DNA from: Blautia sp.
Lineage (GTDB): Bacteria; Bacillota; Clostridia; Lachnospirales; Lachnospiraceae
Length of the DNA: 37,297 nt
NCBI GenBank assembly: GCA_023667395.1
Contig: JAMPAC010000025.1
Location: 1-37,297 of the forward strand
Direction of reading: 5' to 3'
The notes under the pieces were generated by a model. The model searched no databases. It was not told the origin of the DNA and saw only the letters and a list, made by a program, of their open reading frames with translations. Positions 8,623 through 17,119 of this stretch are shown in pieces (the stretch's first letter is position 1; every line of letters begins with the position of its first letter). The translations under genes and the position numbers were made by a program.

Positions 8623-9232
8623 CCTTCATTTTGAACGCCTCAAAATCTGCCTGTATCCTTGAGCGCTTTGCTTCCAGGTTCTCCTTTTTCTCCTGGACCT
8701 TTTTCTCCCGCAGCTTCTGCCTGGCTTCTTTTTCCATTTCCTTTTGAATCTTGGCAGCTTCCTCTACCTCATTGGAAATGACAGCAGCATCAAAGCGCAG
8801 AATCGTCGTTTTGTATTTCTTCATGCGGCTGTCAAAAACGGTCTCATCCGACTCCTGCACCAGAGCCGCCAAAAAGGTATCTCCGTCCTGAAGCTTCCCG
8901 CTTACACGCTCCAAGAGGGATACGTTTTTATCGGCATCGGATGAATCAATCGCGCCGCCCACCAGCGTACCGATACCGCCGCCTAAAAGCACGCCAAACG
9001 GTCCCCCCAATATGCCGACCAATGCTCCGATCAAGCCCCCCTTCGCGGTATCATCCGCCGTATTGACACCAGAATCAAAGCCCTCAATAGGAAGAATACT
9101 GCCGCTTTTCTTCTTCGCCAAGCCTATCTGCAAAATCGTATAGTAGCTGTTTACGCTGTCCCTTCTGAGCTCTGACAACGCCTGGTATGCTTCACTTTCC
9201 ACATCAAATATAACCGCTATCACATTCTCCAT
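8609..9232 (-). CDS. DUF1269-like protein with glycine-rich hairpin and charged tail
   Basis: A 207-residue protein of unknown function. The N-terminus (MENVIAVIFDVESEAYQALSE) and the central glycine-rich hydrophobic segment (about residues 65-95, with repeated GGP and GGG motifs) match the DUF1269 group of stress-related proteins. The last 55 residues are a lysine/glutamate-rich coiled coil. ATG 9232 is preceded by AAGGAGG with eight bases of spacing. It has its own promoter (TTGCAT at 9309-9314, 17 bases, TATAGT at 9286-9291 on the minus strand), so it is independent of the sulfatase operon upstream. Confidence 0.75.
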   Translation of the reverse strand: MENVIAVIFDVESEAYQALSELRRDSVNSYYTILQIGLAKKKSGSILPIEGFDSGVNTADDTAKGGLIGALVGILGGPFGVLLGGGIGTLVGGAIDSSDADKNVSLLERVSGKLQDGDTFLAALVQESDETVFDSRMKKYKTTILRFDAAVISNEVEEAAKIQKEMEKEARQKLREKKVQEKKENLEAKRSRIQADFEAFKMKAKEK

Positions 9233-9285
9233 CTAAAAATCCTCCTTCTTAAAATTGGGATACCTCCGCCAATATCCTTATCTAC

Positions 9286-9314
9286 ACTATAGGGATTCTC
9301 CGTTCTTAATGCAA
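9286..9314 (-). promoter_or_regulatory. Sigma-A promoter of the DUF1269 gene
   Basis: Read on the minus strand: TTGCAT, a 17-base spacer, TATAGT. It sits 55-80 bases upstream of the start codon, immediately after the terminator hairpin of the upstream operon. Confidence 0.6.
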
Positions 9315-9320
9315 TCTACA

Positions 9321-9359
9321 AATCCCGAAAAGTGTCCATTTCTGGACATTTTCGGGATT
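9321..9359 (-). terminator. Stem-loop terminator of the sulfatase operon
   Basis: Long inverted repeat: AATCCCGAAAAGTGTCCA and TGGACATTTTCGGGATT pair over 17 bp with one bulged base and a TTTC loop. It follows the stop codon of the GPH symporter by about 20 bases. The T-run is weak, so termination strength is uncertain. Confidence 0.65.
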
Positions 9360-9381
9360 TTGTGCAATTCATTCGCAAGAC

Positions 9382-10725
9382 TTATATTTTTTGTTTCTTC
9401 TCACGCAATCCGGGTAAAATCACCTCCAGTTTGTAGAAGTGAAGGATTACAAAAATCAGCGCAAACAGGATGGCCGGAACGACGCTGTACAGCACTCTGA
9501 TCATGGTAAATGCGGAATCCGGCTGATTCGCGACAGCCGCGCCTTCTATAAAGCCGCCTGCGCTCAATAAGATACCCAGTAACGCGGAACCCACTCCCTG
9601 CCCCACCTTGGAGCCAAAACTCTGGAAAGCGCTCATTGTGCCTAACGACATGGGCAGGCCGTTGCACACATTAAATTCGCCGCAGTCCAGCATCATCATG
9701 CCGCCTACATAAGCAAGCGGAAGCCCGCCAAAAGTCACCAGCACACTGCCGAGTATCAGCAAGCCCATATTTGTCCCGGCCAGGAAGTTGATAATTCCCC
9801 CTGCCACTGCAACGGCCGCACCCAGCATAACCAGCCTGGAAAGACGCATTTTTTTCATCAGCGCGGGGAACACGAACATCACAACCATCATGGGCATGGA
9901 CATCGCCATGATAATGCTGTATTTCCCAATATCCCCTACCACATAGGTAAAATAATAGGTTGCCGCATTCAGGCCAAGCGTGGCGTTATACAGCAGATAA
10001 GCCAGACAGACAAAATAAACCCACTTATTTGTCTTCAGAACCTGTCCCATTTCTTTCAGGTTCACCTTGCTGTCGCTGCCCTGATCCACATCCACCTCTT
10101 CCTTCACCAGCAAAAAGCGAAGCATCCCAATCAATGCAAGGGGGATACAGTAGATTGCCATCAGCTTCGTCCAGCCCCCGGGGGCGGACGCCAATGTGCC
10201 CATCAGCTGGGGAAATGACATGGAAACCACGGCGCATCCCAAAGTGATCACAATACCTCCAAAGGAATTCAGCTTTACCATAACCGCCTGGTTGGGGAAG
10301 GAACGAACCATATAGGTAGACTGGTTTACATTCAGGAACGTCACCAGAATAGAGTTGATAAAAGTATATCCCACAAATACCCAGATATATTTTACAATAG
10401 TGCTCCAGCCTGCAGGGCAGCTGAACAAAAGCAGCGTCATGGCCCACACCCCGACGATACAGAATTCATAAGGCCGCGCTTTTCCGAAACGTGTATTTGT
10501 ATTGTCAATCACATAGCCCGCAAACAAATCCGTCACGCCGTCGAACACCTTGCTGACCAACAGTAAGGTTCCTACTATGGCCGCATTCAGCCCCAGCGTA
10601 TCCGTACAGAAAATCATAAAATAGCTGTAGATAATAGTGACACAGCCAAGGGAGACAGCCCTTGCCTGCCAGCCCCAGAACTTGCCTATCCCTATTTTGT
10701 TCGTGCTTTCTTTTTTCTCGCTCAT
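9382..10725 (-). CDS. GPH-family sugar:cation symporter (sulfatase operon)
   Basis: A 447-residue, twelve-segment GPH-family transporter of normal length. The conserved KVFDGVTDLFAGYVID segment and GKARPYEF lie in the first hundred residues. It is the last gene of the operon sulfatase, TSUP permease, radical SAM, symporter; its ATG overlaps the stop of the radical SAM gene (ATGA). By context it is the best candidate to import the sulfated sugar or glycoside that the cytoplasmic sulfatase then processes. Substrate is inferred only. Confidence 0.9.
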   Translation of the reverse strand: MSEKKESTNKIGIGKFWGWQARAVSLGCVTIIYSYFMIFCTDTLGLNAAIVGTLLLVSKVFDGVTDLFAGYVIDNTNTRFGKARPYEFCIVGVWAMTLLLFSCPAGWSTIVKYIWVFVGYTFINSILVTFLNVNQSTYMVRSFPNQAVMVKLNSFGGIVITLGCAVVSMSFPQLMGTLASAPGGWTKLMAIYCIPLALIGMLRFLLVKEEVDVDQGSDSKVNLKEMGQVLKTNKWVYFVCLAYLLYNATLGLNAATYYFTYVVGDIGKYSIIMAMSMPMMVVMFVFPALMKKMRLSRLVMLGAAVAVAGGIINFLAGTNMGLLILGSVLVTFGGLPLAYVGGMMMLDCGEFNVCNGLPMSLGTMSAFQSFGSKVGQGVGSALLGILLSAGGFIEGAAVANQPDSAFTMIRVLYSVVPAILFALIFVILHFYKLEVILPGLREKKQKI

Positions 10726-11867
10726 TTTGTTCCTCCTTTGATTTCACCTTTTCCCGTGCGTGCATAATCTGCTACACCCTTTAACTGCTCCATGCAGGCG
10801 TCAAAAAACATCCGGTAACTTCTACAGAAATAATTCCGGTATGCCCCTACATCTCCATCCCAGTCCCTGTTCCGCTGACAGCCGCCACGACAGATAAAAT
10901 GATATTTGCAGGATTTACAGCTTTCCTCCAGCATACGGGAACGCTCCAAAAAACCGATTTCCTTCCTGCGCTGGTCGATCCGATCCAATAAATCCTCATT
11001 GAAATTTCCCAACCGGTAATCATCCATCATATAAAAATCGCAGGGGTACACGCTGCCATCTGCCTCCACCACATTCTGGATTCCGCAGCATCCCCTCTGG
11101 TCACACGCCTCAGGTGCATATCCCATCAATATACCAATATAATTGTCAAACTGGCGGATATAGGGCTGTTTCCCTTTTTTCCAATCCTTATACCACAGGG
11201 AAAACAGACGGATCAGGAACCGCCCATATTGCTCCGGCGTCAGGGCATATCTGCTGTTCCCATGAGGTTCCCCCAGCGGATCCAGGCAGGCTATGTACTG
11301 CTGATAGTTCCACCCTTCCCTTTTATAAAAGGAATAAATTTCTTCTATATGTTCCGCCGTCAGGTCATGTACCACCGTCAGGATATTGAAATCCACCTGA
11401 TATTGCTCCAAGAGCCGAATCCCCTGAATCACCTGCCCAAAAGTGCCGGCCATGTCCGCTCCCTTGCGGTATGCGTTATGAATTTCTTCTGTCCCATCCA
11501 GGGAAATGCCCACCAGGAAATGATTTTTATACAGGAACTCGCACCATGCCCCGTTAAGCAATGTCCCATTTGTCTGTAAGGCATTCTGAATACGCACCTG
11601 ATTTTTATTGTACTTCTGCTGGTAAAAAACCACTTTTTCAAAAAAATCCAGCCCCCGCAGCATGGGTTCACCCCCTTGGAACGCATAACCGGCATACCCC
11701 TCCGCCCTAAGCAGCGTCCTGCGGATTACATTTTTTAATGTCTCCTCGCTCATCATGCCAAAGGACTGTTTTGTCCGCTTGGAAACCTCATCACAGTAAA
11801 AACAATATTCACAATGCAGATTACACATACCCGAAGCAGGTTTCATCAACACACTGACTGGCGGCAT
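10722..11867 (-). CDS. Anaerobic sulfatase-maturating enzyme (radical SAM/SPASM)
   Basis: A 381-residue radical SAM protein. The [4Fe-4S]-SAM motif CxxxCxxC is C15, C19, C22 (MCNLHCEYC). The C-terminal SPASM region holds further cysteines (CDQRGCCG, then YPCDFY, then CKSCKYHFICRGGC and a last FC). Length and cysteine layout match anSME enzymes, which oxidise the active-site Cys or Ser of sulfatases to formylglycine. The sulfatase two genes upstream has the Cys-type CxPxR motif, a fitting substrate. ATG 11867 has GGAGG nine bases upstream. A gap of 66 bases separates it from the permease gene; it overlaps the next gene by four bases. Confidence 0.9.
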   Translation of the reverse strand: MPPVSVLMKPASGMCNLHCEYCFYCDEVSKRTKQSFGMMSEETLKNVIRRTLLRAEGYAGYAFQGGEPMLRGLDFFEKVVFYQQKYNKNQVRIQNALQTNGTLLNGAWCEFLYKNHFLVGISLDGTEEIHNAYRKGADMAGTFGQVIQGIRLLEQYQVDFNILTVVHDLTAEHIEEIYSFYKREGWNYQQYIACLDPLGEPHGNSRYALTPEQYGRFLIRLFSLWYKDWKKGKQPYIRQFDNYIGILMGYAPEACDQRGCCGIQNVVEADGSVYPCDFYMMDDYRLGNFNEDLLDRIDQRRKEIGFLERSRMLEESCKSCKYHFICRGGCQRNRDWDGDVGAYRNYFCRSYRMFFDACMEQLKGVADYARTGKGEIKGGTK

Positions 11868-11933
11868 AGTTACCTTCCTCCATTTATGGATAATTCTCTA
11901 TATTGACATCAGGAATCATTTGTTTACTTTACA

Positions 11934-12725
11934 TCATCCTCGCAGCCGCACAATATTATATATATTGATCAGTATAATCGCTGCCATACAGCCCATAAAA
12001 AGCAATTCTACCGACCGTTCCTTCAATTTCCTGTTCCATGACCTTCCACAGATACCGCCAAATATCCCGCCTGCCACCATACACAGCAGGATTCCTGCCC
12101 CAAAGACCGGAACACTCCTGCTGACCAGGCTTGTAAGCAGACTGGCAAGCTGCGAAAAGAAGATAATATACAGTGAATTTTCCGCCGCTGCTTTCGTACC
12201 CATGGAAAAGAAATAATACAGCACCACCAGGTTGATGGGGCCGCCCCCGATTCCCAGAAAGGAAGACAGCAGCCCCAGCCCGCCGCCAATCACCGCGCTT
12301 GCCAGAACATTTGTAATATGCCTTGTGGCGATATGCTCCTTACGCAGAGTATACAGAAGCGTCCCCACCGTTACCAGCAGGAGGCAGATTGCCTGTATCT
12401 GTCCCAGCCTGTCGCTGTCCCCGCAAAGGGACTTCACATAAGCAAATATTGTTTTCCCTGCCAGCCCGCCTGCAGCCGCCCCCACTGCCAAGGGAAAACC
12501 GACTTTTCCATCTATTTGGGAATGACCTCCCAGCCTGCTGCGAACCACAGAATAGGTACTCATGGACAACACGGTGCAACCTGACAAAAAGCTGATGGTA
12601 GCCGCATCATAAATTCCCACTGCATCCAGAAGCGGTTTGATAATGACCCCGCCGCCGATCCCGCAGACCGCCCCGATGACGGACGCCCCAAAGCAGATCA
12701 GCAGTACAAGTATTTCCGTCATCAT
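11934..12725 (-). CDS. TSUP (TauE/SafE-type) anion permease
   Basis: A 263-residue integral membrane protein with about eight hydrophobic segments and the two related halves typical of the TSUP family: GASVIGAVCGIGGGVIIKPL near residue 15 and LLSSFLGIGGGPINLVVLYY near 150. Members export or import sulfite, sulfoacetate and related anions. It lies between a sulfatase and its maturase and overlaps the sulfatase stop (ATGATGA), so its job is probably to expel sulfate or another sulfur oxyanion released in the cytoplasm. That role is inferred from context. Confidence 0.88.
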   Translation of the reverse strand: MMTEILVLLICFGASVIGAVCGIGGGVIIKPLLDAVGIYDAATISFLSGCTVLSMSTYSVVRSRLGGHSQIDGKVGFPLAVGAAAGGLAGKTIFAYVKSLCGDSDRLGQIQAICLLLVTVGTLLYTLRKEHIATRHITNVLASAVIGGGLGLLSSFLGIGGGPINLVVLYYFFSMGTKAAAENSLYIIFFSQLASLLTSLVSRSVPVFGAGILLCMVAGGIFGGICGRSWNRKLKERSVELLFMGCMAAIILINIYNIVRLRG

Positions 12726-14470
12726 TCTGCCCTGCTTGCCATGAATCCAAAGTAATAAATCATTGGCTGCATCTCCTGGGGTATCACCTCAGGAATCAGA
12801 CCAAGCAGCCCTGCCGTCGTCACCTTTTTGTCTTCCGCTGCTTTCAAGGTTTCCTGAACTTTCCCCAGCAGCTGCGGCGGCAAAAACCTCGCCATGACAA
12901 AATACAGGTTCAGCGCCCCCCGTTCCCAGGAAAGTTCTGCCAGTTGCTCCGGAATACGGTCTTCAAACTCCGCCCTGCGCAGCGCTTCCACCTGCTTTTC
13001 CGTCACAGGCTTTTCAGGATCAAAGCCAAGATAAGCATAATACTCCGCAGGCGCATCATTTTCTTTCATCAGCCGAATCATCTCATTGGCAAGTTCCGCC
13101 TCTTTTCCGTAATCCACCAACGGATTTTCCTGCTTTGCATCCTGGGAAAGGCAGAACAGCTTTGTCCCGAAATTGATCGGCGGGTTCATGGCGCCTTTGG
13201 CGGCAATCTTCATGGTGCGGCATCCCTTTGTAAAGGAAAAGGGTTCCTGCAGTGCAATATCCTTCAATTCCTCCACAGAAAAACGCTGGTTCATATGGGT
13301 AGGCATCAGGGTATATTCATAATGGGGCTTATTTTCCAGCGGAGACTTCATATAGACCCAGTTCCCGTCCGTGATATTACAATGCATATCATGGAAACCA
13401 AACAATGCGTAATCCCGCACCTTCTGGTCTTTCTCCACCACTGGCAGCAATGACTTCCCCTGCATATCCTTAGGGATTTCCACTCCGAAGAAATCGAGGA
13501 TTGTAACCGGCAGATCGATGGTCTGGGTCAGTGCCTGTCTGTGCTGGCCTCCTGCATTTGTCCCAGGGACATAAAGGAATAGCGGCGTCCTGGCAATCTC
13601 CTCATAAAGCGGCATGACTGACTTGCTCCACCAATTATGCTCTCCCAACAGGAAACCATGGTCTGTATTGACGATCAGCATCGTATCTTCCCACAGATTA
13701 TACTCATCCATCTTATCCAGCACCTTGCCCAGATAATGGTCGCACATGGTAATCAGCGCCCCATACTCCATGCGCATATGTTTTACCGCATCCGGTCCTT
13801 CCGTCACAGGATAATAAGGCGGCCAGTCCTTCAGCGGACCGTCATATTCATGGGCAAAGGCTTCCTTGTATTCCGGCTGACAGAAAAACGGCTCATGAGG
13901 GTCAAATGTCTCAATCTGTAGAAACCAATTGTCATGGCCATGGTTTTTCTCAATAAACTCCAGACCCGCCCCAAATGTCTGGGCCTGGGGCATCCTCTCC
14001 TCTCGATCCATATAAACCCGATTTGCGTTGTCATAATGGTTTTCCAGAGTCCGCCGCTCCCTGGAAGTCACAAAATCCAACAGCCTGTCAGAAGTTTTCC
14101 ATGGGTCGCCCTCCTGTCCACGGTTTAAATCAAAGCTGTTATACCTCTGATGGTATGTTGCCCCGCCATCCTCCCAGTAATGGGCGTGATCCGTGGTGAG
14201 GTGGGTATAAATTCCGTTATTCTTCAATATCTCCGGCATAGAATCGTCAAAGGGTTCCAACGGTCCCCAGCTTCTGTGCAGGAAATTCAGCCGTCCTGTA
14301 TGTAATTCCCTCCTGGCAGGCATACATGGCATACTTCCTACATAATTACAGTCAAATGTGACTGCCCGCTGTGCCAGCCTTGTAAAGTTCGGCGTTTTGA
14401 TCCAGTCACAGCCATACGGCTCCAGCATCTTCCGGCACAATGAATCATACATTACCATAATCACTTTCAT
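12722..14470 (-). CDS. Cys-type sulfatase, cytoplasmic (family S1)
   Basis: A 582-residue alkaline-phosphatase-fold sulfatase. The modification motif CxPxR is C49-M-P-A-R53 within GSMPCMPARRELHTGR, so C49 should become formylglycine. Metal ligands are visible as D9 in MYDS and D270-H271 in NTDHG, followed by GEHNWW. There is no signal peptide or lipobox, so it should work in the cytoplasm, unlike most Bacteroides sulfatases. ATG 14470 has GGAGG eleven bases upstream and the protein begins directly at the first strand of the fold; the in-frame extension upstream lacks support. It heads an operon with a TSUP permease, the maturating enzyme and a GPH symporter. Substrate unknown. Confidence 0.92.
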   Translation of the reverse strand: MKVIMVMYDSLCRKMLEPYGCDWIKTPNFTRLAQRAVTFDCNYVGSMPCMPARRELHTGRLNFLHRSWGPLEPFDDSMPEILKNNGIYTHLTTDHAHYWEDGGATYHQRYNSFDLNRGQEGDPWKTSDRLLDFVTSRERRTLENHYDNANRVYMDREERMPQAQTFGAGLEFIEKNHGHDNWFLQIETFDPHEPFFCQPEYKEAFAHEYDGPLKDWPPYYPVTEGPDAVKHMRMEYGALITMCDHYLGKVLDKMDEYNLWEDTMLIVNTDHGFLLGEHNWWSKSVMPLYEEIARTPLFLYVPGTNAGGQHRQALTQTIDLPVTILDFFGVEIPKDMQGKSLLPVVEKDQKVRDYALFGFHDMHCNITDGNWVYMKSPLENKPHYEYTLMPTHMNQRFSVEELKDIALQEPFSFTKGCRTMKIAAKGAMNPPINFGTKLFCLSQDAKQENPLVDYGKEAELANEMIRLMKENDAPAEYYAYLGFDPEKPVTEKQVEALRRAEFEDRIPEQLAELSWERGALNLYFVMARFLPPQLLGKVQETLKAAEDKKVTTAGLLGLIPEVIPQEMQPMIYYFGFMASRAE

Positions 14471-14681
14471 ATCAGACCTATCCTCCGCTCTTTTTATTTT
14501 ATCGTTCTGCACTATAACCAATATGCAATATAAAATATACAGGCGCGTCTGATGACCTTATGCGCCGGTCACCAAGCGCGCCCCTTATAAATCAGGAAAT
14601 TGCCCTGTGTTCCACACCCCGTATCTGGCTGCCCTCTATAAAATTTTTCTGAAAGGACCACGGTTCCATCCAGAATTTCTG

Positions 14682-15176
14682 TCAGGCGCCAAGGCCAGTA
14701 GCAATCAACTGCAGATGAACTACCATAGGTTCCTCATATCCTTCCACATCTGCAAAAGTGTTAAATTCAGAGACCTTAAGGACAATGGTCTGCCCTTTTT
14801 TCATCTGCCCCATATCAGCTTTCGGTGTCATGTACATACGGTAATTGAAAGCAACCGTGTCTCCTTCCACCACAAAAGTCTGGATCGGTCCCATATCCAT
14901 ATCAAAGGCATCCCGCTGGCCTTTCATAGATGCGCGATAGTCCCTGTAAACCTGCGGTTCGGCGCCGATTGCATCAATGATGGCGGAATCGGCATAAAGA
15001 CTGTCCGCGCATTCAAGCCAGCCTTCATAATCAGGCTTCCAATTTGCCCACCAGCGATAGATATGCTCCGTGATTGCATTTTCAAAATCGCTGCGCCCTG
15101 CAGCATTTTCTTTGATCTCCTCCAGAATCTTCTGATAGCCTTCCTGCCTCTGCTGATAATACTTTGTCTGTTCCAT
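14682..15176 (-). CDS. SnoaL/NTF2-like protein
   Basis: A 164-residue soluble protein resembling SnoaL-like polyketide-cyclase/NTF2 folds: an N-terminal helix (YYQQRQEGYQKILEEIKENA), a WWANWKPDYEGWLECADSLYADSA block and a beta-rich C-terminal half. These folds bind or isomerise small molecules. ATG 15176 has AGGAGG with nine bases of spacing; the ATG at 15182 is only three bases away from it and less likely. It lies 55 bases downstream of the amidohydrolase and is almost certainly co-transcribed with it. Function unknown; the pairing suggests a small catabolic step. Confidence 0.65.
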   Translation of the reverse strand: MEQTKYYQQRQEGYQKILEEIKENAAGRSDFENAITEHIYRWWANWKPDYEGWLECADSLYADSAIIDAIGAEPQVYRDYRASMKGQRDAFDMDMGPIQTFVVEGDTVAFNYRMYMTPKADMGQMKKGQTIVLKVSEFNTFADVEGYEEPMVVHLQLIATGLGA

Positions 15177-15231
15177 AATCATTACCCTCCTGTTTATTGT
15201 ATTGAATTTTGTATTTCAGAAGCGACTCCAT

Positions 15232-16113
15232 TTATGCCTGTATCCAGTCCAGGTACTTCTGCGCAGTCCCACCAAGAATGGCAGTTCGTTCGTCCTCCGT
15301 CAAATCCGCATTCCCAAGCAGGCTGTAAAGTAAAGCCCCCCAGGTATCGCCGCTCTGGTTGACCGAAAAATCACTTGCCCACATAATGCGCCCTGCGCCA
15401 AATGCATCAATGGTTTTTCGTAAGATAGGCCAAAGTTCTTCGCCGCGCCAGGCAGGGCACTGGAACATTGTAGAGTAATGCGCCCATTTCAATCCCACAT
15501 TTGGCAGTTCGGCAAGATGCAGAACCCTGTCATAAAGTGCAAGCTGCTCTTCCCCGCTCAAAAACTTCGCATTGGGATTCATGGCCCGCATGGCATTGTT
15601 GAAAAGCCCGCAATGGTCAACCACAATACGCAGATCCGGAAATTTTTTTGCCCTTTCCGCAATCAACTCCGGCTGATCCGGCAGATACAGGAACAAGGGC
15701 AGCCCGCTGTCCGAAACCTCGTCAAGAAGCCTGTCATATTCACCATTGGCAAATGCCTGTACCTCCCGGGGATCCATTCCGGGAACCAGGCGTATGGCTT
15801 TTCCGCCCTGGCTGTCCCGAACCTTGCAAATCTGCTTTGGAAATTCCGGGTCCAGACGGTTGACACGAAGTACCCAGGCAAACCTGTCAGGATATTTTTC
15901 GCTGGCCTCTTCCGCCGTCGGGCAGATGGGACGGATGATTCCTCCATCCAGCGTTTCATGCGGATCAAAATTAGAGATGTTCTGCAGCCAGCATTCGTCA
16001 ATAACCAACCCACGGATACCAAGGGCATTCATGGCAGAAAGGGTTTCCTCTATCTGCCCAGGTCCAATGTGTGCCTGCGTATCAACAATATCCAACCGAT
16101 TTACTGTGTTCAT
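15232..16113 (-). CDS. Amidohydrolase-2 family TIM-barrel hydrolase
   Basis: A 293-residue predicted metal-dependent hydrolase of the amidohydrolase-2 group. The N-terminal metal motif is D11-T-Q13-A-H15: the first histidine of the usual DxHxH is replaced by glutamine. Later family marks are VVDHCG near residue 170 and the catalytic-type aspartate in IMWASDFS near 255. These enzymes cleave lactones, amides or decarboxylate small acids. I chose ATG 16113, which starts right at the first barrel strand; the reading frame stays open further upstream but through the promoter. First gene of a two-gene operon with the SnoaL-like protein, divergent from a TetR gene. Confidence 0.8.
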   Translation of the reverse strand: MNTVNRLDIVDTQAHIGPGQIEETLSAMNALGIRGLVIDECWLQNISNFDPHETLDGGIIRPICPTAEEASEKYPDRFAWVLRVNRLDPEFPKQICKVRDSQGGKAIRLVPGMDPREVQAFANGEYDRLLDEVSDSGLPLFLYLPDQPELIAERAKKFPDLRIVVDHCGLFNNAMRAMNPNAKFLSGEEQLALYDRVLHLAELPNVGLKWAHYSTMFQCPAWRGEELWPILRKTIDAFGAGRIMWASDFSVNQSGDTWGALLYSLLGNADLTEDERTAILGGTAQKYLDWIQA

Positions 16114-16158
16114 TCTATAATCCTGCAAACCTTCTTTCTGCAAAAACGACACTTCTGC

Positions 16159-16187
16159 TTGACATTTTTGCGAGCGCACTGTATTAT
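16159..16187 (+). promoter_or_regulatory. Strong sigma-A promoter for the TetR gene
   Basis: TTGACA (16159-16164), 17-base spacer, TATTAT (16182-16187). Transcription should start near 16194, giving an untranslated leader of about 130 bases before the TetR start at 16327. Confidence 0.75.
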
Positions 16188-16192
16188 ACTTC

Positions 16193-16209
16193 TTGTTTGA
16201 ATGAAACAA
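16193..16209. promoter_or_regulatory. 17-bp palindrome, probable TetR operator
   Basis: TTGTTT and AAACAA form a perfect inverted repeat around GAATG. It lies in the 37 bases between the -10 boxes of two promoters that face each other, at the predicted start points of both. A repressor bound here would block both. Ownership by the adjacent TetR protein is inferred. Confidence 0.55.
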
Positions 16210-16224
16210 CTGTATCACGTTTTG

Positions 16225-16253
16225 ATTGTATATAATCTGCTTTTGCTTGTCAA
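16225..16253 (-). promoter_or_regulatory. Strong sigma-A promoter for amidohydrolase/SnoaL operon
   Basis: On the minus strand: TTGACA (16248-16253), 17-base spacer, TACAAT (16225-16230). Start point near 16218, about 105 bases before the amidohydrolase ATG. It faces the plus-strand TetR promoter, so the two transcripts overlap at their 5' ends. Confidence 0.75.
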
Positions 16254-16326
16254 TCAGGCAGACGGCACTATAGACAGAGTGGAATAAATATGTTTTCGCT
16301 TGAAACACATAGAGGGGTTTTGTCTC

Positions 16327-16866
16327 ATGAGCAACCAGAAAAATATAGAATTAACAAAGTCTTATATCACGGAGGCGCTTTTCCGCTTAATGGAAGAACG
16401 CCCTTATGAAGAAATCGCAATCAGTGATATCACAAAAAGAGCCGGGGTAGGCCGGGCAACTTTTTATCGTCACTTCAAAACAAAAGACGATATTGTCCGG
16501 GAATATTTTGTAACAGAAACAAAAATCTTTATCCAATCTATTGCACAGATTCCCAGCCGCTCCGACGATTTTTATGAAAATATATTCACCGCGTTCTCAC
16601 AGCTGAAAAAAGAAAAGCGTGTATTCAAATGTCTGCTTGCAGCACATATGGAGTCTTTCTATTTAGATCACATGAACAGGGAGATGGCTATTTATTGTGA
16701 GCAAAACCATCAATCCAATTTTCACTATGTGCCATATCATATTGCCGGAAGCCTGTGCAATATCTCTTTGGAGTGGATCCGCCGTGACTGTAAGGAATCC
16801 GTTAAAACTATGGCGGACGCATATTTTAGATTACTATTTCCTTCTCTTCCAACACAGTCTGGCTAA
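16327..16866 (+). CDS. TetR-family transcriptional regulator
   Basis: A 179-residue regulator. The helix-turn-helix is clear at about residues 26-55: EEIAISDITKRAGVGRATFY then RHFKTKDDIVREYF. The C-terminal half is a helical ligand-binding domain without a recognisable specific family. ATG 16327 lies nine bases after AGAGGGG; an upstream in-frame ATG at 16300 lacks a binding site. It is divergent from the amidohydrolase operon and probably represses that operon and itself through the palindrome in the shared region. Confidence 0.9.
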   Translation: MSNQKNIELTKSYITEALFRLMEERPYEEIAISDITKRAGVGRATFYRHFKTKDDIVREYFVTETKIFIQSIAQIPSRSDDFYENIFTAFSQLKKEKRVFKCLLAAHMESFYLDHMNREMAIYCEQNHQSNFHYVPYHIAGSLCNISLEWIRRDCKESVKTMADAYFRLLFPSLPTQSG

Positions 16867-17119
16867 TCATCTTATCTTTCAGGTTTCTGACCACTAAAAT
16901 TTTCCGATAACAGGGATTGAGCAAAATCGCTATGCATAACCTCGACAGTCTATCATACAACATTTTGTTCAACAATCAAAAACCAACAGAACACAAATAT
17001 TGCGCATCAACTTCATACTTCAAAAATTCCGATAGTCTATAATGAATTATAATCCCGTTTATCCTTTAAATGCGTACTCGCGATAATCAGTCTGTTATAA
17101 TATTTGAAGAATGCAAATC

